In this document: positions 13,901 through 26,584 of the stretch, in pieces | How the letters are laid out: the number at the start of each line of letters is the position of its first letter | Position numbering within the stretch: the stretch's first letter is position 1 | Origin: Ichthyophonus hoferi | Lineage: Eukaryota; Opisthokonta; Ichthyosporea; Ichthyophonida; Ichthyophonidae | Length of the DNA: 64,000 nt | Reading direction: 5' to 3' | Assembly: GCA_002751075.1 (NCBI GenBank) | Contig: NAOQ01000022.1 | Span: forward strand, 96,862-160,861 | Translations under genes and position numbers: made by a program | Notes under the pieces: generated by a model | What the model was told of the DNA's origin: nothing | Seen by the model: the letters and a program-made list of their open reading frames with translations, nothing else | The model's database searches: none

Positions 13901-16400
13901 AGGGGGCGTATAAAGCATATGGTTCACCAGCAGGTACAACCTACGTTTCAGGTGATTATTAATCTGATTAGCCGGATCCGATTGGTCGCAGCCATAATTG
14001 AACTGGAATTCTCTGATGTTAGCGGGTGTGTTGGGCCGAGGACAAATGCATTCTTCCACTGTTGATATGAAGGATAAGGGAGAATTAGGAATACGTAAGA
14101 TGGGTTCATGAGAAATATGGGTGCAGAGAATAAAAAGATAGAAAAATAAAAATAACTAAACAGACATATACACCCGTACTCATTTCTATCCCACTGGTAG
14201 GGAAATTGTTACATATGTATGTAGGTTTGTGTGTAGACTGAAAATACCTTAAAAGTGAGGAAACGAGGAAAGAAAATAATTAAAATTAAAATTAAAAGGC
14301 TTAAAAGAAATTAATGAAAAAAAAATATTAAACGAGTGTTTCAAAAATAGAAAATAAATGTTATGAAGTACAAATGTGTTTTTCTGGAGATGGGTTATAA
14401 AGATCCGTACTTATATTTGTAGGTAGATATTATTATGCAGATATATGAAAAATAATATAGGTTTAAATACCTGAATTATCTGATTCTAAAATATAGGGTG
14501 ATCCATCCACATGTTCATGGCCTCTTGAAGGATGGGTGCGAAGATCAATGTTGATATTTTTGGGTTGTTTATTCAAAATATATTGTACCTATGCATGTTA
14601 GCCTGTCAGTAGGTATATACGGAGTATGTCAAAGTGTGGCAGTTATCAAAGACGTACTGAGATAAGAGGATTCACACACCAAACTGGTGAATAGTTTATA
14701 GTTTGCGTGAAGAAGCCAATGGCATTGTAATGACAATTTTGATACATTACAGAAGTTTTGCCTGAAATCCCCATTTTTAATCGAATCATCGATTACTTAG
14801 GTGTTACTAAAATGTAAGCATTTTTCATCACAATTTTCTTGCCAAGTGATAAAGAGTATAATTTTGTTTTAAAATTAGACTACCAATGTTTTGAATAGTC
14901 ACATAAGGAAATATAAGATGATTGTTAAAATTGCAATGGTTTAAGTATAAAGGGATCATGAAACAGGCCTAACAGTATAATACATTTAGTAACAAATTCC
15001 ATGATTAAAACAGTAATAACTGCATATGGCCATTTCTTTTGATGTGTGCCAAAAGTCAATAAAATATGTTTATATATTTTAATGGATAGCATGGGTGAGT
15101 AGATTAATCTCTGTTTTTTTAGATAGGTACGCCTAAGTGCCAGTACCTATTATTATGCATGACAATTTATCAAGTAAAAATTATTTCATCTTTCGTACCC
15201 TCTCTATATTCAGCCTTCTCTCAATATAGCATAGTATCTAGGTACGCATTAGGTTACAATACCTGGTATGTTCCATCCCCCCGGTCATCGACGTTAACTT
15301 TAAGCTTTAGTCTTTTCCCACCGAAATCTTCAAATACAATGCTCACCAAAAATGGCTCCCCCTAGAAAATGGCATGATGGTTAATCCTGAATGAAAAGGT
15401 CACAAAAGGAAATGTACACAAACTTTATGCACATTGTGCTATTATACTAAAGGGAGGAATATCAAGTAATTCAATAAAATAATTTATATTAGGACGTATA
15501 GGGTATAAACCGTCAAACACAAATTTGCCCGTGTCCAAACGTACAACCCATTTTATGCTATTCTTTATTATTTTAAAAACATTTAAATCAAAATAAAAAA
15601 TTGCAATATATTACCAAAGTTTTGTCATGTAGGACCTGGAAGTCTGTCATATGATTGAAAAAAGGAAGAGCAAAAGAAACCAGCCACTGTATACAGAGAG
15701 ACCAATAGAAAGCTATAATTGTATATTTTGTATTTAGAACTGTTTAAACTACAACATAGAAAACAGTAATATAGAGTTTTTACAAGCATAGCTTGCCTTT
15801 GACGCTCCTTTTTTTTCCATACCATTGTCATACAAATCAACTACAGTAACCACATTTTTTTTTTAACTTTCTTCAGCACCTCATAAATGTTTTTAAAAGA
15901 AAAATACTGCACTTACTCCAAGACTTCGGGTGTAATTCTTTCCTTCAGTATCCACTGCTTGTATAAAAATATATTTGGCTGGACTTACTACCCAACGATT
16001 GATACCGCCACCCCATACTTTAGACTTGTTGGCGGATAAATGCCTTTCACCTGTCTCATGTTGTTTACATAAAGCAGAAATAGACAAAGTATGAGAAAGT
16101 CGCTAAATGAACCATATACATCTCTTTTATGAAAGATTATAAAGTTTAAATAAAAAACTTCCACCTTCAACAAAAAATACCTTGGTTAATAAAGAAAAAA
16201 TCATAGAGCTTTTGTCTTTTTTTTTGGCTTTTTCCTTTAGGTTTGGTATACTGATAGTATGAAAAAACTGTTCTTGAATTTTCAAGAAGGCATTTTTAAA
16301 ATCTCACTACTTTTAAAGTTCTAAAATAAACCTTACCTGTTGCAAAAATGGCATAGGCTAAAACAATAATCAAGCATTTTATTGGGCATAATGCAACCAT
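7920..16400 (-). CDS. POGLUT2/3-like: Protein O-glucosyltransferase 2/3-like (KDELC family)
   Basis: Sixteen phase-matched exons, 5' to 3': 16337-16400, 15917-16050, 15263-15361, 14471-14588, 13945-14058, 13031-13164, 12587-12738, 12055-12145, 11490-11537, 11020-11058, 10687-10743, 10145-10300, 9621-9724, 9298-9386, 8413-8446, 7920-8031. They encode about 514 residues, close to the family's usual ~500. Residues 1-21 look like a signal peptide. Residues ~23-138 form a filamin-type domain ([15 protein letters not shown]). The CAP10 glucosyltransferase region follows, with NLGDWP near 248, WRGR at 324-327 and [10 protein letters not shown] at 383-392. Family members transfer glucose (or xylose) to serines in EGF repeats in the ER. 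The C-terminus ends in [11 protein letters not shown] rather than a KDEL-type signal, unless an unseen splice at a GTATTC donor near 7931 replaces it. Identification is firm; POGLUT2 and POGLUT3 cannot be separated. Confidence 0.93.
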
Positions 16401-17339
16401 ATTTATTTTTTCTTTCACAGTTGCTCCTCATTCAACATCGAAATATATATGTTTAACATTATACCTCAGTTAATATATAATTTCAATAAACGGTTTGCGC
16501 AGCGCAACTAGATTAAAATTCCATTCTCTTTTTATGTGAGGAAATCCTCCTTGCTATTGGTGCATCTTATTGGATAACGATCAGAATTGCCAATTGCTGT
16601 GATCTATCATAATATCTATTCATTGAATATGCTTTTTTATAAATCATAACTAAGATAAAAATTAAAAATGTGTTGAATTTACTCCATAGCACTCATGACT
16701 TTTTAACGGAAAACATACGTTACACAATCTACAATTTTGGAACATTAAAGTTAAAATGAATAATACTATATGCTCCTAAATGCTCCCTCATTAAAACTTT
16801 TTTCTATAACTCAAATTTCTTTAAAATTGGGTTACAATTTCGTATTACAATGTGAGGCTCCAAAATTCACATGTCGCAGATAATTCCAAATCAACTATTG
16901 CAGATTTCATAAGTTTCAAAGTATGTTTAATTGTTTTAAATGCAACTTACGGATATAAGTCTTTACTTCTATGAACCTCTTAGAAATTGAATTGACAATT
17001 TTATTGCCAGAATTGACTGGCCCAAAAGGAACTCATGAACTACATAACTAATAATCGGAATAGGGATACCAAACATGAAACTAACCAAATAGTAAATTAT
17101 GTGTATTATGTCCTGGCTAATCCATTGAGACATATACAAAACAGAATCGGACACAATTAGTGATATTGATGTAGACAAATTTTGTGGACTATTACATTTA
17201 GAGATATTCAATTATGGATATGTTGACCTATGCAAACTAAAAACTGAATACCTGAGCCTGAAGGTTTAAGTACCTGTAGGGCAGGGATGACAGGTACTAT
17301 AAAGAATATGATTAGAGAAGTCACATAGTCATTAGTTTC
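16401..17339. other. Upstream region of POGLUT-like gene
   Basis: This AT-rich stretch between the POGLUT-like start codon and the copia-type fragment should hold the promoter of the minus-strand gene. Short hydrophobic frames on the minus strand (16969-17411) lack splice or family support. I see no clear regulatory motif. Confidence 0.4.
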
Positions 17340-18000
17340 TGTTATAAAATTGTTAACTCGGAATAAAATACACAGTTCAAATTGATTTGTCGATAAATAG
17401 TTTGCAAGCACTTACGTTAGTGGATTAGCTAATGAGCCGTTCAAATAAGTACACTGGTTTCATGAATTATAAATTAGTCAATAATAATATTTATGAATGG
17501 CCCCATTTAAATTATTGACCATAGCTCTACGGGTGTCAACCAAAAAATAATCCCCGCGATTAAACAAGTATTAAAAAATCAAACATCAACAATAAATGTA
17601 CCCCCGCGATAAAACGATTAATCTCATTGTGCAATTTCCACAATTCGCACCCAAGCGCATCGAAGCATCTATCCCTTATAAATTAGAACAGAGAAATAAT
17701 TACTACAGCCAGTTACCTAGAGAGTTGATATGAGCCTTCTATAGAATCTTTATCACAACAACTGGGCCTTAAAGAGAGATCGGATTAAGTGATTATTACT
17801 AACACTGGCCCAACAATATTAACTACTACCAGCTATAAAATTAAAAATCCCGACAGTTGTGGACAAGACGCTAGAACTGTCACAGTTACTAATAGTTCCT
17901 AAGAATGTCTCAATATGGTTTTGATCCAAAACTATTGATAGCTCCCAGATTTGAAAAACAATTGTTTTCAAGTGTAAAGGGTCAGTCTTTACATAAAACA
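17340..18000 (+). mobile_element. Fossil Ty1/copia-like LTR plus 5' internal fragment
   Basis: An LTR copy begins TGTTATAAAATTG at 17340 and ends near 17529. It is clearly related to the LTRs at 39860 and 45211 (shared GTTAACTCGGAAT and AGCTAATGAGCC motifs). A primer-site-like GGTGTCAACC follows, then about 370 bp matching the gag region of the large element at 40370-40560. The right boundary is uncertain. It is a broken, old, 5'-end fragment in the same orientation as the large element, lying between the 5' end of the POGLUT-like gene and the 3' end of the TRAF/PHD gene. Confidence 0.8.
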
Positions 18001-18396
18001 TACAATAGTATTTAATAGAGTACTATGACATTGCCCCTCATAGGGTTGCTCATTAACTATAAAACACATGTGCAGAAAACTCTGAAACTCTTTTCCATTT
18101 AAACTAGAACCTAGAATATTGCACGTTCTTCTATACAGAATGATGTTAGAAATTCGGTCTATATGTGTTAAGCAATGGCTCCTTTGGCACAAAGATTGTC
18201 ATAATGAATATTTTTAAATATGTATGTTAACCAGGGAGCTTGATAAAATACACTTTACCTTCTTTTAATGGTTCTTACATGCATACTGGCGCAAGCCATA
18301 ACTTTGATTAAATAGGGAAAAATATCTTTACCTTATATTAGCTATGATTGTATGCTCAGGTTGGTTTAGAAAAATGTCATTCACTAATGATACATA

Positions 18397-18402
18397 TTTA
18401 TT
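18397..18402 (-). terminator. AATAAA polyadenylation signal
   Basis: A canonical AATAAA on the minus strand lies about 20 bases beyond the stop codon of the PHD-finger gene (TAG, 18422-18424). The close spacing supports the inferred 3' end, although cleavage would give a very short 3' UTR. Confidence 0.5.
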
Positions 18403-18421
18403 TTAATACTAGAGTCACTCG

Positions 18422-21400
18422 CTATTTTTGGCGTGATAGCTTCCCGCAGCCTTCACACATCCAGCTACCTATTTATATGTATGTGGGAATATGTGTTAGT
18501 TTGTGCTGGAAAGGGGGTAGATGATGGTAAGGCAAGAAGAACTGCAACGAAAGCTATTGGATCGGACTAGAATATACACTGCTTACGTTTATTACTTGGA
18601 CTTAAAAAATAGGAGAGGCGCGTGGTAATTATCTGATTAGCTTGCTCAGTATAGATGTATAGATACATGTAGAAAGATAGTTGACAATAAATACACGATA
18701 GGACCAATAAAATTAAAGACAAAAAGAAACAAGAAATCGATACTATTCATTCAAAAGGAAGTAAAAGGAAGATAAACACACCATCAGGTATATCAGTGAT
18801 AGCAGGGACCAGGCAGCCGCCGTGCCAGCACTTATCACACTCATCGCACATCAGCAGTTCAGCCTGAGAAAAATACCCCATTAGAGAAACAGTACACCTT
18901 CATTATACCATAGCCTGTATAGGGTATGTCACATGACAATGATAAGTTATATATGGTGCATATAAGTTCTGATTAATTATGGCATTTCCTATTAATGACT
19001 CCAAAACCCTCTAGTAACATACATAGGCCTATCATCTAATAGGAATTAATAAAGTGGAACTGATTATCTAAAGCATTACTCTAATAAGATGACTAATATC
19101 ATGTGGGGAGATAAGGAAGACTCTTAAGAGGATCTAGCTCAGCAATAGAGAAAATAATATAAACAATATCGTGAGATAATATAATCTACAAGTATCTATG
19201 TGAATTATAAAATCTGTTCCTTTTGAACATAATCAGATTCAATTATTTGGATAAGTATTAAATATACTTTAATATTTGTGTATGCATAAATGCTCAATGA
19301 TGTAAAAGTAGCCGTAATTCTAAGTAACTATACATATGTATGCGAAAAGAAGATAGCTAATAGTTAAATAATCACAAATGAAAACAATAAGTTCAATGCA
19401 CGAGAAAACGGAACACATGTGAACTAACTATAAATTGTAATTGGTTAGTTAACTATATGTATATGAATGTTTGAGCATAATGTGTAAAGCACGTGAATTC
19501 TCTTTTAAATAAGATAGAATGAAGGGAAGTCTAGCGTGCATAAAGGTGCAGGGCTTAATATATATTCTGGTGAGCAATCAGATATAGATGGGAACAGAAT
19601 GGAATATATATATATGCGTGTATGTCTGTGTATGTGCTTATGTACGTATGTGTGTATATGTGTGTATGTGCTAATGTACGTATGTGTGTATATGTGTGTA
19701 TGTGTGTTCAAAAAAAAAAAGCCAGTAATAAAACAAGCCCAAAAAGTTTCAAATATCCAATATAAAAAGGAGGCCATGTATATTATACCAATACATACAC
19801 ATCCAAAAAAAAAATTGCATGCAAAAAAAAAAGAAGGAAAAAAGCAACGCATCCAAATATATAAATACATGCATCCCACCTCTAGTGACACAGGACTAGC
19901 CCTACATACATAGCATGTTTTGCACTTAACACACTCCCATTGATTTACATCGATAAATCTTAAAGGGCAACCGGGATTTTCTTTGCGGAGGCAATCGATA
20001 TGATCTGTCAAAATTAGTAAGTCCTTGTGCCTCATTCATCCTTCTTACAAAATGAAAGAAGTGAATAAATAGGAATGCATTATTGTATAACGCGGAGAGA
20101 AACAGATATAATAACAAGAGTTTAAAGTGAGACTATGGTTGTACAGAGTATGCTCCAAATACCTATCGCTATTGGGTAACTTAAGAGAATGATAGTGTAT
20201 TACACTATCTCATTTGTTTATATCAACCTTTGCTATCACATAGCTACAAATACATATATACATTTCTAACATTACCTTGACCTGCTTTCTCCAAGCACCC
20301 ATGTTTGTATAATTATATTTGAACTAGAAACGACCCTATATAACAACACTGGTAAATTGATAGAACCACATGCAAGAAACACATAGAACCCACTAAAGAT
20401 GAGGAGAGCTGGGTAGAGGGGGCTTCAACTTACATGCGACACCATCATCCTGACATGCACTACCATGCTTGCATAGTAGCATAGTCCCATTGGTGTTGCT
20501 GCGGTCTGGACACGTCATGCTTCGACAACATTCCATCAAGGAGGCATCAGAACCATCAGATTCACCGGATTCCTTTACTCTGTAAATGCAATAGGTACGT
20601 AAGTAGTAGTGCTGCTTCATTCATGAGCCAATATTGCCGGTACCGACATGTGAGCGTTTGATATAGAAATAATAAATATCCTCTGTGTCAAGTCTCATCA
20701 CCTAACAAGTAATGGCAAACGATTACAAAAACAAATCTAGAAATTAGAAATGGTAAAGGCGTATATTTTCAGATTTTTGAGCTAAGAGTCTATTGTTAAT
20801 ATATAGTTGAGGTACTATTTTATGGTATATAAATATTTTTAATGACATAGATGCTAGGTGTATGGCTTACCTTGGTCCAAACACTCAAGCTACGCAGAAT
20901 AATCAACGCATATGAACGACTATACTAGCATATTACTATATAAGATGCAAGTTTGCATTCTTACCTTCAATTTATCCTATCTCTTTTCAACTATCAGCAT
21001 CACCTCCTCTCTAATCACACGCCTCTCTTTATAACTTTATAATATAAGTCAATGTCAATTCCACTATATTAATTTTATGCACAGTCCTTATATAGGGTGG
21101 GGGAAGGGAGGGGGTGTGAAGTGGGCCAAAAAATAATGTATTCGCCATTTATCTCATAAGGCCAACAGTGTAAGAGTCTGCAATATGGCATATTTTACAA
21201 CCTAACTACGCAGCTAATAGTAGGAAATGAAGTGGATCAATCCAACAATGGAGTTTCTTAAATCAAGAAAAGGGACAGACATCCTAAAAGAAACATACCT
21301 TCTCTTCTTAGCCCTAGGGTTTTCACTAGGTGAGTCAGGTTCTTCATGGTGTGATATTTTGGCTTGCCTTAGTGTTACAGTAAGTGGGCTATATTGTTGA

Positions 21401-24400
21401 CGAGAATGATTCCTTAGTTCCCGGCCTGGTAAAATTCTTGTGGGTGACGACTGGGAGCACAGTAAGTGTTAGGCATGATAGCAAGCATGTGGATGTAAAC
21501 AGATAGGAAGGATGTAGTATTAAAAGTGTCATAATGGAAGAAGAAGGTGATTGCCATCATGTGAACTAATGGCCGACTAGATAGGAAGGCACCAATCCAG
21601 CTGGATCACATATAATGACGGAATATTAAAGAGGAATGCATATTATATACAGACCAGGAGACAAAAAAGTACAAGACAATATCATAAAAGATAAAAGCTT
21701 GATCTGTACAAACAAATAAGCGTTATATATAAATAATGATCCTTTCTTCTTGCGCTATAAAGATTAATTAATACCTCATCCCACTCCCATTTATAACAGC
21801 CTCTAATGGATTTATCTCCTGTGGTATTTCTAACTATATTATCTTTGCAAACAGTATAAATTATTATATGATGCCCTCACTAAGACATTTCACTGGCATA
21901 TACACTACACATATCTCTTGGAACATATCACCCACGCACTGACTCTAAATATTACACTTGTGCCCTTTCCCATCCGAATTCCCCTTCTCTTACCTGGTCT
22001 TTCCTAGATCTGTCGACAACTTTTTCATTAATTGTCTTTAAAGTTGGTAGAATAACATCTGTTGTGGTATCGGATTCTTTTTCGGATTCTTTTTCTGGTT
22101 CTTTTTCCAGTCTGTTTGCAGGGAATAAAACGTCAATATTTGGTTGAGAAGGGTATTTATCTGCCTTGTTTGGCAGTGGACTATCACTGGTATCCATTGG
22201 CTCTACTTTAACCGTTGGCTCTTCCTTAATTACAACAGTTTTACATGCTGTATCAACAGGATATATTTCACCGGCATTAAGTTGCCAAGGTGGAGTAGAC
22301 CCTTCTGCTTCTTCTGTCTGTGCTGTGAGGACAGCTGCTTGAGTAGAAGAGGTAGTGCTATTTTGATTAGGCTCAGGAATTACGTTGGCTTCAACAGGGA
22401 TTATGGGTGGTGCTGTCGGGGTAGAAAATGTGTCTAAAATAATAGAACCAAGAGAAGAGAAGAGGTCATTGTCACTGTGTGATGATAGTACTGATGACGT
22501 GCGTGTAACGGACGTGGGAGATGGCGTAGAACTCACGGTTACTTTTTCTTGCTGTTCTGACCATTTTTTAAGTTGTTGTTGTTGTTGTTCCTGTTGTATT
22601 TGTTGTTCCCTTTGTTGTTGGTCCTTTTTCTGTTGTTCTTGTTGTCGTTGTATTGCCTGCTGTTGCTGTGAATATAATCGTAGCTGTAATAGTTGTGCTG
22701 ATTGTTGTTGCGTTAATGATTGAAGTCGAGCATTCGTTTGAGATGATGGATTTTCGTTGCCAGTCTGTAACATGCGGCTCTTTCGCTTCTGTTGTAAATA
22801 TAGGCGAATTTGTTCTTGTGATAGTAGTGTAGAATGTTGTTGTTGATTTACAGGTTTGAAGGCACGGAAGTCATCCAAGAACTGTTTGTCTAATGGCTTC
22901 CCCAAAAGAGGTTCAGGGGATATATTGGATGGACCAGAATAGCTAGCTCGCCCTGACTGTTGGGTCTGCCCGTATGATTAATAAAAGAATAAATAGTTGA
23001 GCTATTTGTATTTATGGTTTCATAATGAATGTCAAAAGTGTGCAAAGGAGCATGGGATTGTGAATATAAGGCCTGTGTGTGTGTGAATGTGTATCGACGT
23101 AGTTGAAAACAAAATAAAAGTTGAAAGAATAGACACCTCAAAGAAGAGAGGAATGTAAAGTAAAATGATATGGAAAGAGTTATAGGAAAATATAGCGTAA
23201 GATATTCGAAGAAGAATTGAGATTAAATATAAAAAAGAACAATAGATAGAAAAGACAAGCAATAATAAAATTGGAAAATACAAATTAAAGTTAAAAAAGG
23301 ATAACGCACAAAAGTATAAAGAAATATCCCCCACATACCTGTTCAAAAATATTAACTAAATTCGACAATCCAGGAGAATTTTTTTCATTGGGTGGCAGGT
23401 TCTTTAAAGTCGGTGAGGACTGATTGCTATTGGTAGCTGACACAGGAGCTGGCTGATAATTGATTGATCCAGGAGTTAAGTTAACTCCAATAGGACCCGA
23501 GGGATATGGGGCCGGTTTATTAATGAGATTCGTAGATACATCCTGTGGAGAGGATGAAAAGAGGTGTGGCATGTTAGCATATATATGTAGATGTATGAAT
23601 GCATGTTTATAACTCGGGTTATGCATATATATATATATCTGTGTATATGTATATCAGCATATCTTTATACCTCAGTATATGTGTGTATTTTTAACATAGG
23701 CGAATAGGAAGTGGATAGGTACGGAAATAATAGACAGCATGGATAAGTATACACTGAATGTAAATTACTTTAAAAATAAAATACGGAGTATGATTGGACA
23801 AAAGCATGTATTTAGCTCGAATGGGGGTAGAAGTAGTATTTATGAGTTTGCCATGCATGTGAGCAGAGTATATCTATATATATGTGTGTGTCAATGTACA
23901 TATGATTTAAAAATATGGATGGGTCTCCGTGTGCACATGTATTGGGTTATATATATATGTAATGAGTTCGTTGTGTACGACTATATTTACTACCATATAT
24001 ATATATATATATATATATATTACCATATGTATGTATGTCACATAATTATATAATAGATAGAGAGTGTATTAGAAGGATAATAATGTAATTTACATTTGGC
24101 TTTGGTTTATGCATGACGAGGGCATGGGCCATGACGTCACCTGGCATCATAAGCCGAGAACAGACTAGGGGAAAGAGACATATAGGTAAGTATTACAATA
24201 AAGAAAGAGATATATAACTAAGTAATATAAGAAAGAAAATTTGCATTAAAAAGAGTAAAATTAAACATGCAGTCAGTATTGGTGGAAGGCAGTAGTAAAA
24301 GCTTGGAGTATACAATCGACAAGCGTGTATATATACGGGAGGGGTGACGGATGAATGTATAGGGGTATGGATATGTTTTTATATATAACTATAGTGCAAG

Positions 24401-26584
24401 AGGCCTACATGGGCATGGTGTCTGTTGTCCTGTCTGATTGATTGGAGGGTTGTTAGGCGGAACCACCTAGGGAGCAATGGCGAGAATAAGGATATGATAG
24501 ATTAGATTATGAGTGAGAAAGAAAAGAAAGGAAAGAGCATTAGAGGACTGACATATAATAAACTAAATCCCATATTAATGATTATGTTGCTATAGTTACC
24601 ATATACCTGATATTGATAGCTCATGATCAAGACAAGTAGACTGGTAGACAACCCAATAAAAATACGTACATATAGATTATCTATATCTATCGATATATAT
24701 GAGTGATTGGCACCCAGTCATATTAGGTCAATAAAAGTATTATACCAAGAGAACATAGCTTCAAAAGATAGGCATTGGTTTGTAAGAGTATAACTACAAA
24801 TAAAAGGAAAATGTCTGATAACAAAAGCGAACAAAAGTAAAAGTGAGAAAGAAAGAGAGAGAGACATAGAGAAAGATAGAGATAGAATACCTACATGTAA
24901 TGTCAAAAACTGAGCAAGTTGCTGCCAAAACTCCTTCTCCTTAGCTAGAAAGGCGGCCTGGGAATTAAAGTTCTTCAACAGACCTCCCACACTCTCCTCT
25001 AGCAAGCTAAGCTTTTTCTCAGCCTGCTGTGCCCTCAGTTTACTCTCACAGGCCTCACGGGTATTAAAACGATATAATTCTAACACATCCGTGGCCCCTA
25101 ACTCCACCTTATTCACCATTCCTTCCACCTTCTCCATCATCGTTTCTAGTTTTAGTGCTCTTTGTTTAAGGTCAGCCACTTCCCTTCCACACACATCACG
25201 AAAATTAATCAAGTTCATTTTTGCAGCCTGCTCCCCTCGCTGTAACATTGTAATATCTCCCTTCATGGGGTTAAGAATGCCTACTAATTTTGCATGTGTT
25301 TCCTGTAAACATTGTTTAAGATACTTGGGTTGTATTTGGGTACATACATGGCTGGAGGCAACTGTGAAAGAGAGTAAAGGAGAGATGGGGCATATGGGAT
25401 ACAGGTTAGATGTTTGTCTTTGTACTAAGACATCAACGTATATAACTCATCTTACTGTTTATTATATTACTAGTATGTAGTCCTGGCCTCATCCTTTCCT
25501 TTATAGCAAGTCCATTCTCCCCTCCTCTACTTCCCTCTCTCTTTTTCTAAAACCCATTACTCCCTTGGTCCGTAATTTCATGTATCTACTCTACCCCTTA
25601 ACCACATCATCCATACTATTCTATCCTCCCAAACATCAACCTTTACTGCTCTCCCCCGTCTCTTCCAAAAAAAAATAGGAAGAAAAAGTAGTGAATGCAT
25701 ACATATAGCAGAGACAAACGTACACATAGCTATACAGACCTGTGACTATACATTAATTTAAAAAAGAAAGGTGGGATGTGAAGGCATACGTAATGGTGAA
25801 TGCTTATATACACGCCACCGCCTGAATATAACTATAAAGACTCACATGCATATGACTATCAGTGTATACATATAAACAAGTATAGTAAAGAGAGGGGCAG
25901 GTCAATATAAGTACAAAGGGGGTATTAGAACTTGGCTGGGGAAAGAATATAAGAGAGTGAAAAGGAAGAGGAGAAAGAGATAACAAAAAAAAAAGGTAGT
26001 GGTGTTGATGTTAGTGTGAGCAAAAACTTTAGAGCAAAATGAAGGATATAGAGGCAGGAAAAGTACTACAACTACATACTACCAATCTGGCGAGGCAGTC
26101 CACACATAAAACATTCCCCCGTCAGTTTTTGACACTCGGCCACATGTTCCTGTGTTTTCTCCCTAAAGAACCGTCTTGTGCAGCCGAGAGGGCATCTAAT
26201 CTGTACCTTAGGACATTGGGCTAGGTGTTCTTGTGCCTTTGAGGCTACTATTCTCTCTGTACACCCAAACTTCTCATTTTCACAAGGTAGCAGGACATGG
26301 TTATAAAGATCCAAATACTTCTGAGAGGGTGGTAAGCACTGAAAGCCCGCTGGTAGATTAGCAAGTTTGCATTCACAGGGAGATTCTCCAGTGCGTAATC
26401 GAGAATAATCATTAAAGCATTGAAGACAACCTGTTTGGGCCCTTGGGCACGGGCATCGTGTAGGTGTCTTTACAATTTTGTTGCAGCGAGCACAGGTTAG
26501 ACATTTTAATATTTCGTTCTGTACAGTCGCCTCAATTTGTGGGTTTCCAAGATAAGTAATGCCAGAGGGGTCTATCGAACTCAT
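18422..26584 (-). CDS. TRAF zinc-finger, coiled-coil, Q-rich, tandem-PHD fusion protein
   Basis: Eleven exons, 5' to 3': 26083-26584, 24895-25361, 24409-24466, 24094-24164, 23339-23542, 21994-22965, 21299-21450, 20434-20579, 19880-20004, 18782-18863, 18422-18468. All ten junctions are phase-consistent, giving about 941 residues. Residues ~28-72 form a degenerate RING (CARC, GCLQC, CECK). Two TRAF-type zinc fingers follow (C101, C108, H120, C124; C131, C135, H147, C151), then a coiled coil (~175-320). A C2H2-like CPFC finger lies at 341-361 (C, C, H, H). The 435-760 region is Gln-rich with an acidic, sumoylation-like VKVEP. Next come a basic RAKKRR and two PHD fingers (HIDC and WECVKC; then CYVC, CDEC, WHGGC, WMCEGC) ending just before the stop. 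The PHD pair resembles DPF/PHF10 and MOZ types that read histone tails. The TRAF part usually acts in ubiquitin signalling. No MATH domain is seen. Product: probably nuclear; function unknown. Two genes or read-through are not excluded. Confidence 0.8.
19612..19709. repeat. TATGTG-rich minisatellite, about 42-bp unit
   Basis: About two copies of a ~42-base unit (TGTGTATGTGCTTATGTACG and following TATGTGTG runs) lie in the intron between the two PHD-encoding exons of the fusion gene. They create spurious open frames on both strands. It is a simple tandem repeat. Confidence 0.8.
22560..22690 (-). repeat. CAA/CAG-rich polyglutamine-coding tract
   Basis: On the minus strand this encodes a dense Gln run (QQEQQQQQLKK and neighbouring repeats) inside the large exon of the TRAF/PHD gene. 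The codons are mixed CAA/CAG, so it is an old, interrupted repeat rather than a recently expanded one. Such tracts are common in transcription cofactors. Confidence 0.85.
23992..24022. repeat. TA dinucleotide microsatellite
   Basis: A nearly pure TA run in the intron between exons 4 and 5 of the TRAF/PHD gene. Confidence 0.85.

Noticed and set aside
15600-15650. Extra 29-base POGLUT-like exon between exons 2 and 3
   Set aside because: Exons 2 and 3 join in phase without it, and the joined sequence aligns with the filamin-like domain without a gap. Adding it would break the frame.
19536-20035. Long open frames on both strands over the TATGTG repeat region
   Set aside because: They are produced by the low-complexity repeat and intron sequence. 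The real exon is 19880-20004 on the minus strand, and the apparent ATG upstream of it lies before the true acceptor (TTTTGACAG).
22144-22723. Cysteine-rich plus-strand frames opposite the Q-rich exon
   Set aside because: The Cys runs are the antisense reading of CAA/CAG glutamine codons in the minus-strand exon.
24718-25266. Treating the coiled-coil exon with its 3' extension as a separate complete gene
   Set aside because: The extension past 24895 is low-complexity intron following a GTAGGT donor. The acceptor at 25362 and phase link it to the TRAF exon upstream and to the exons downstream.
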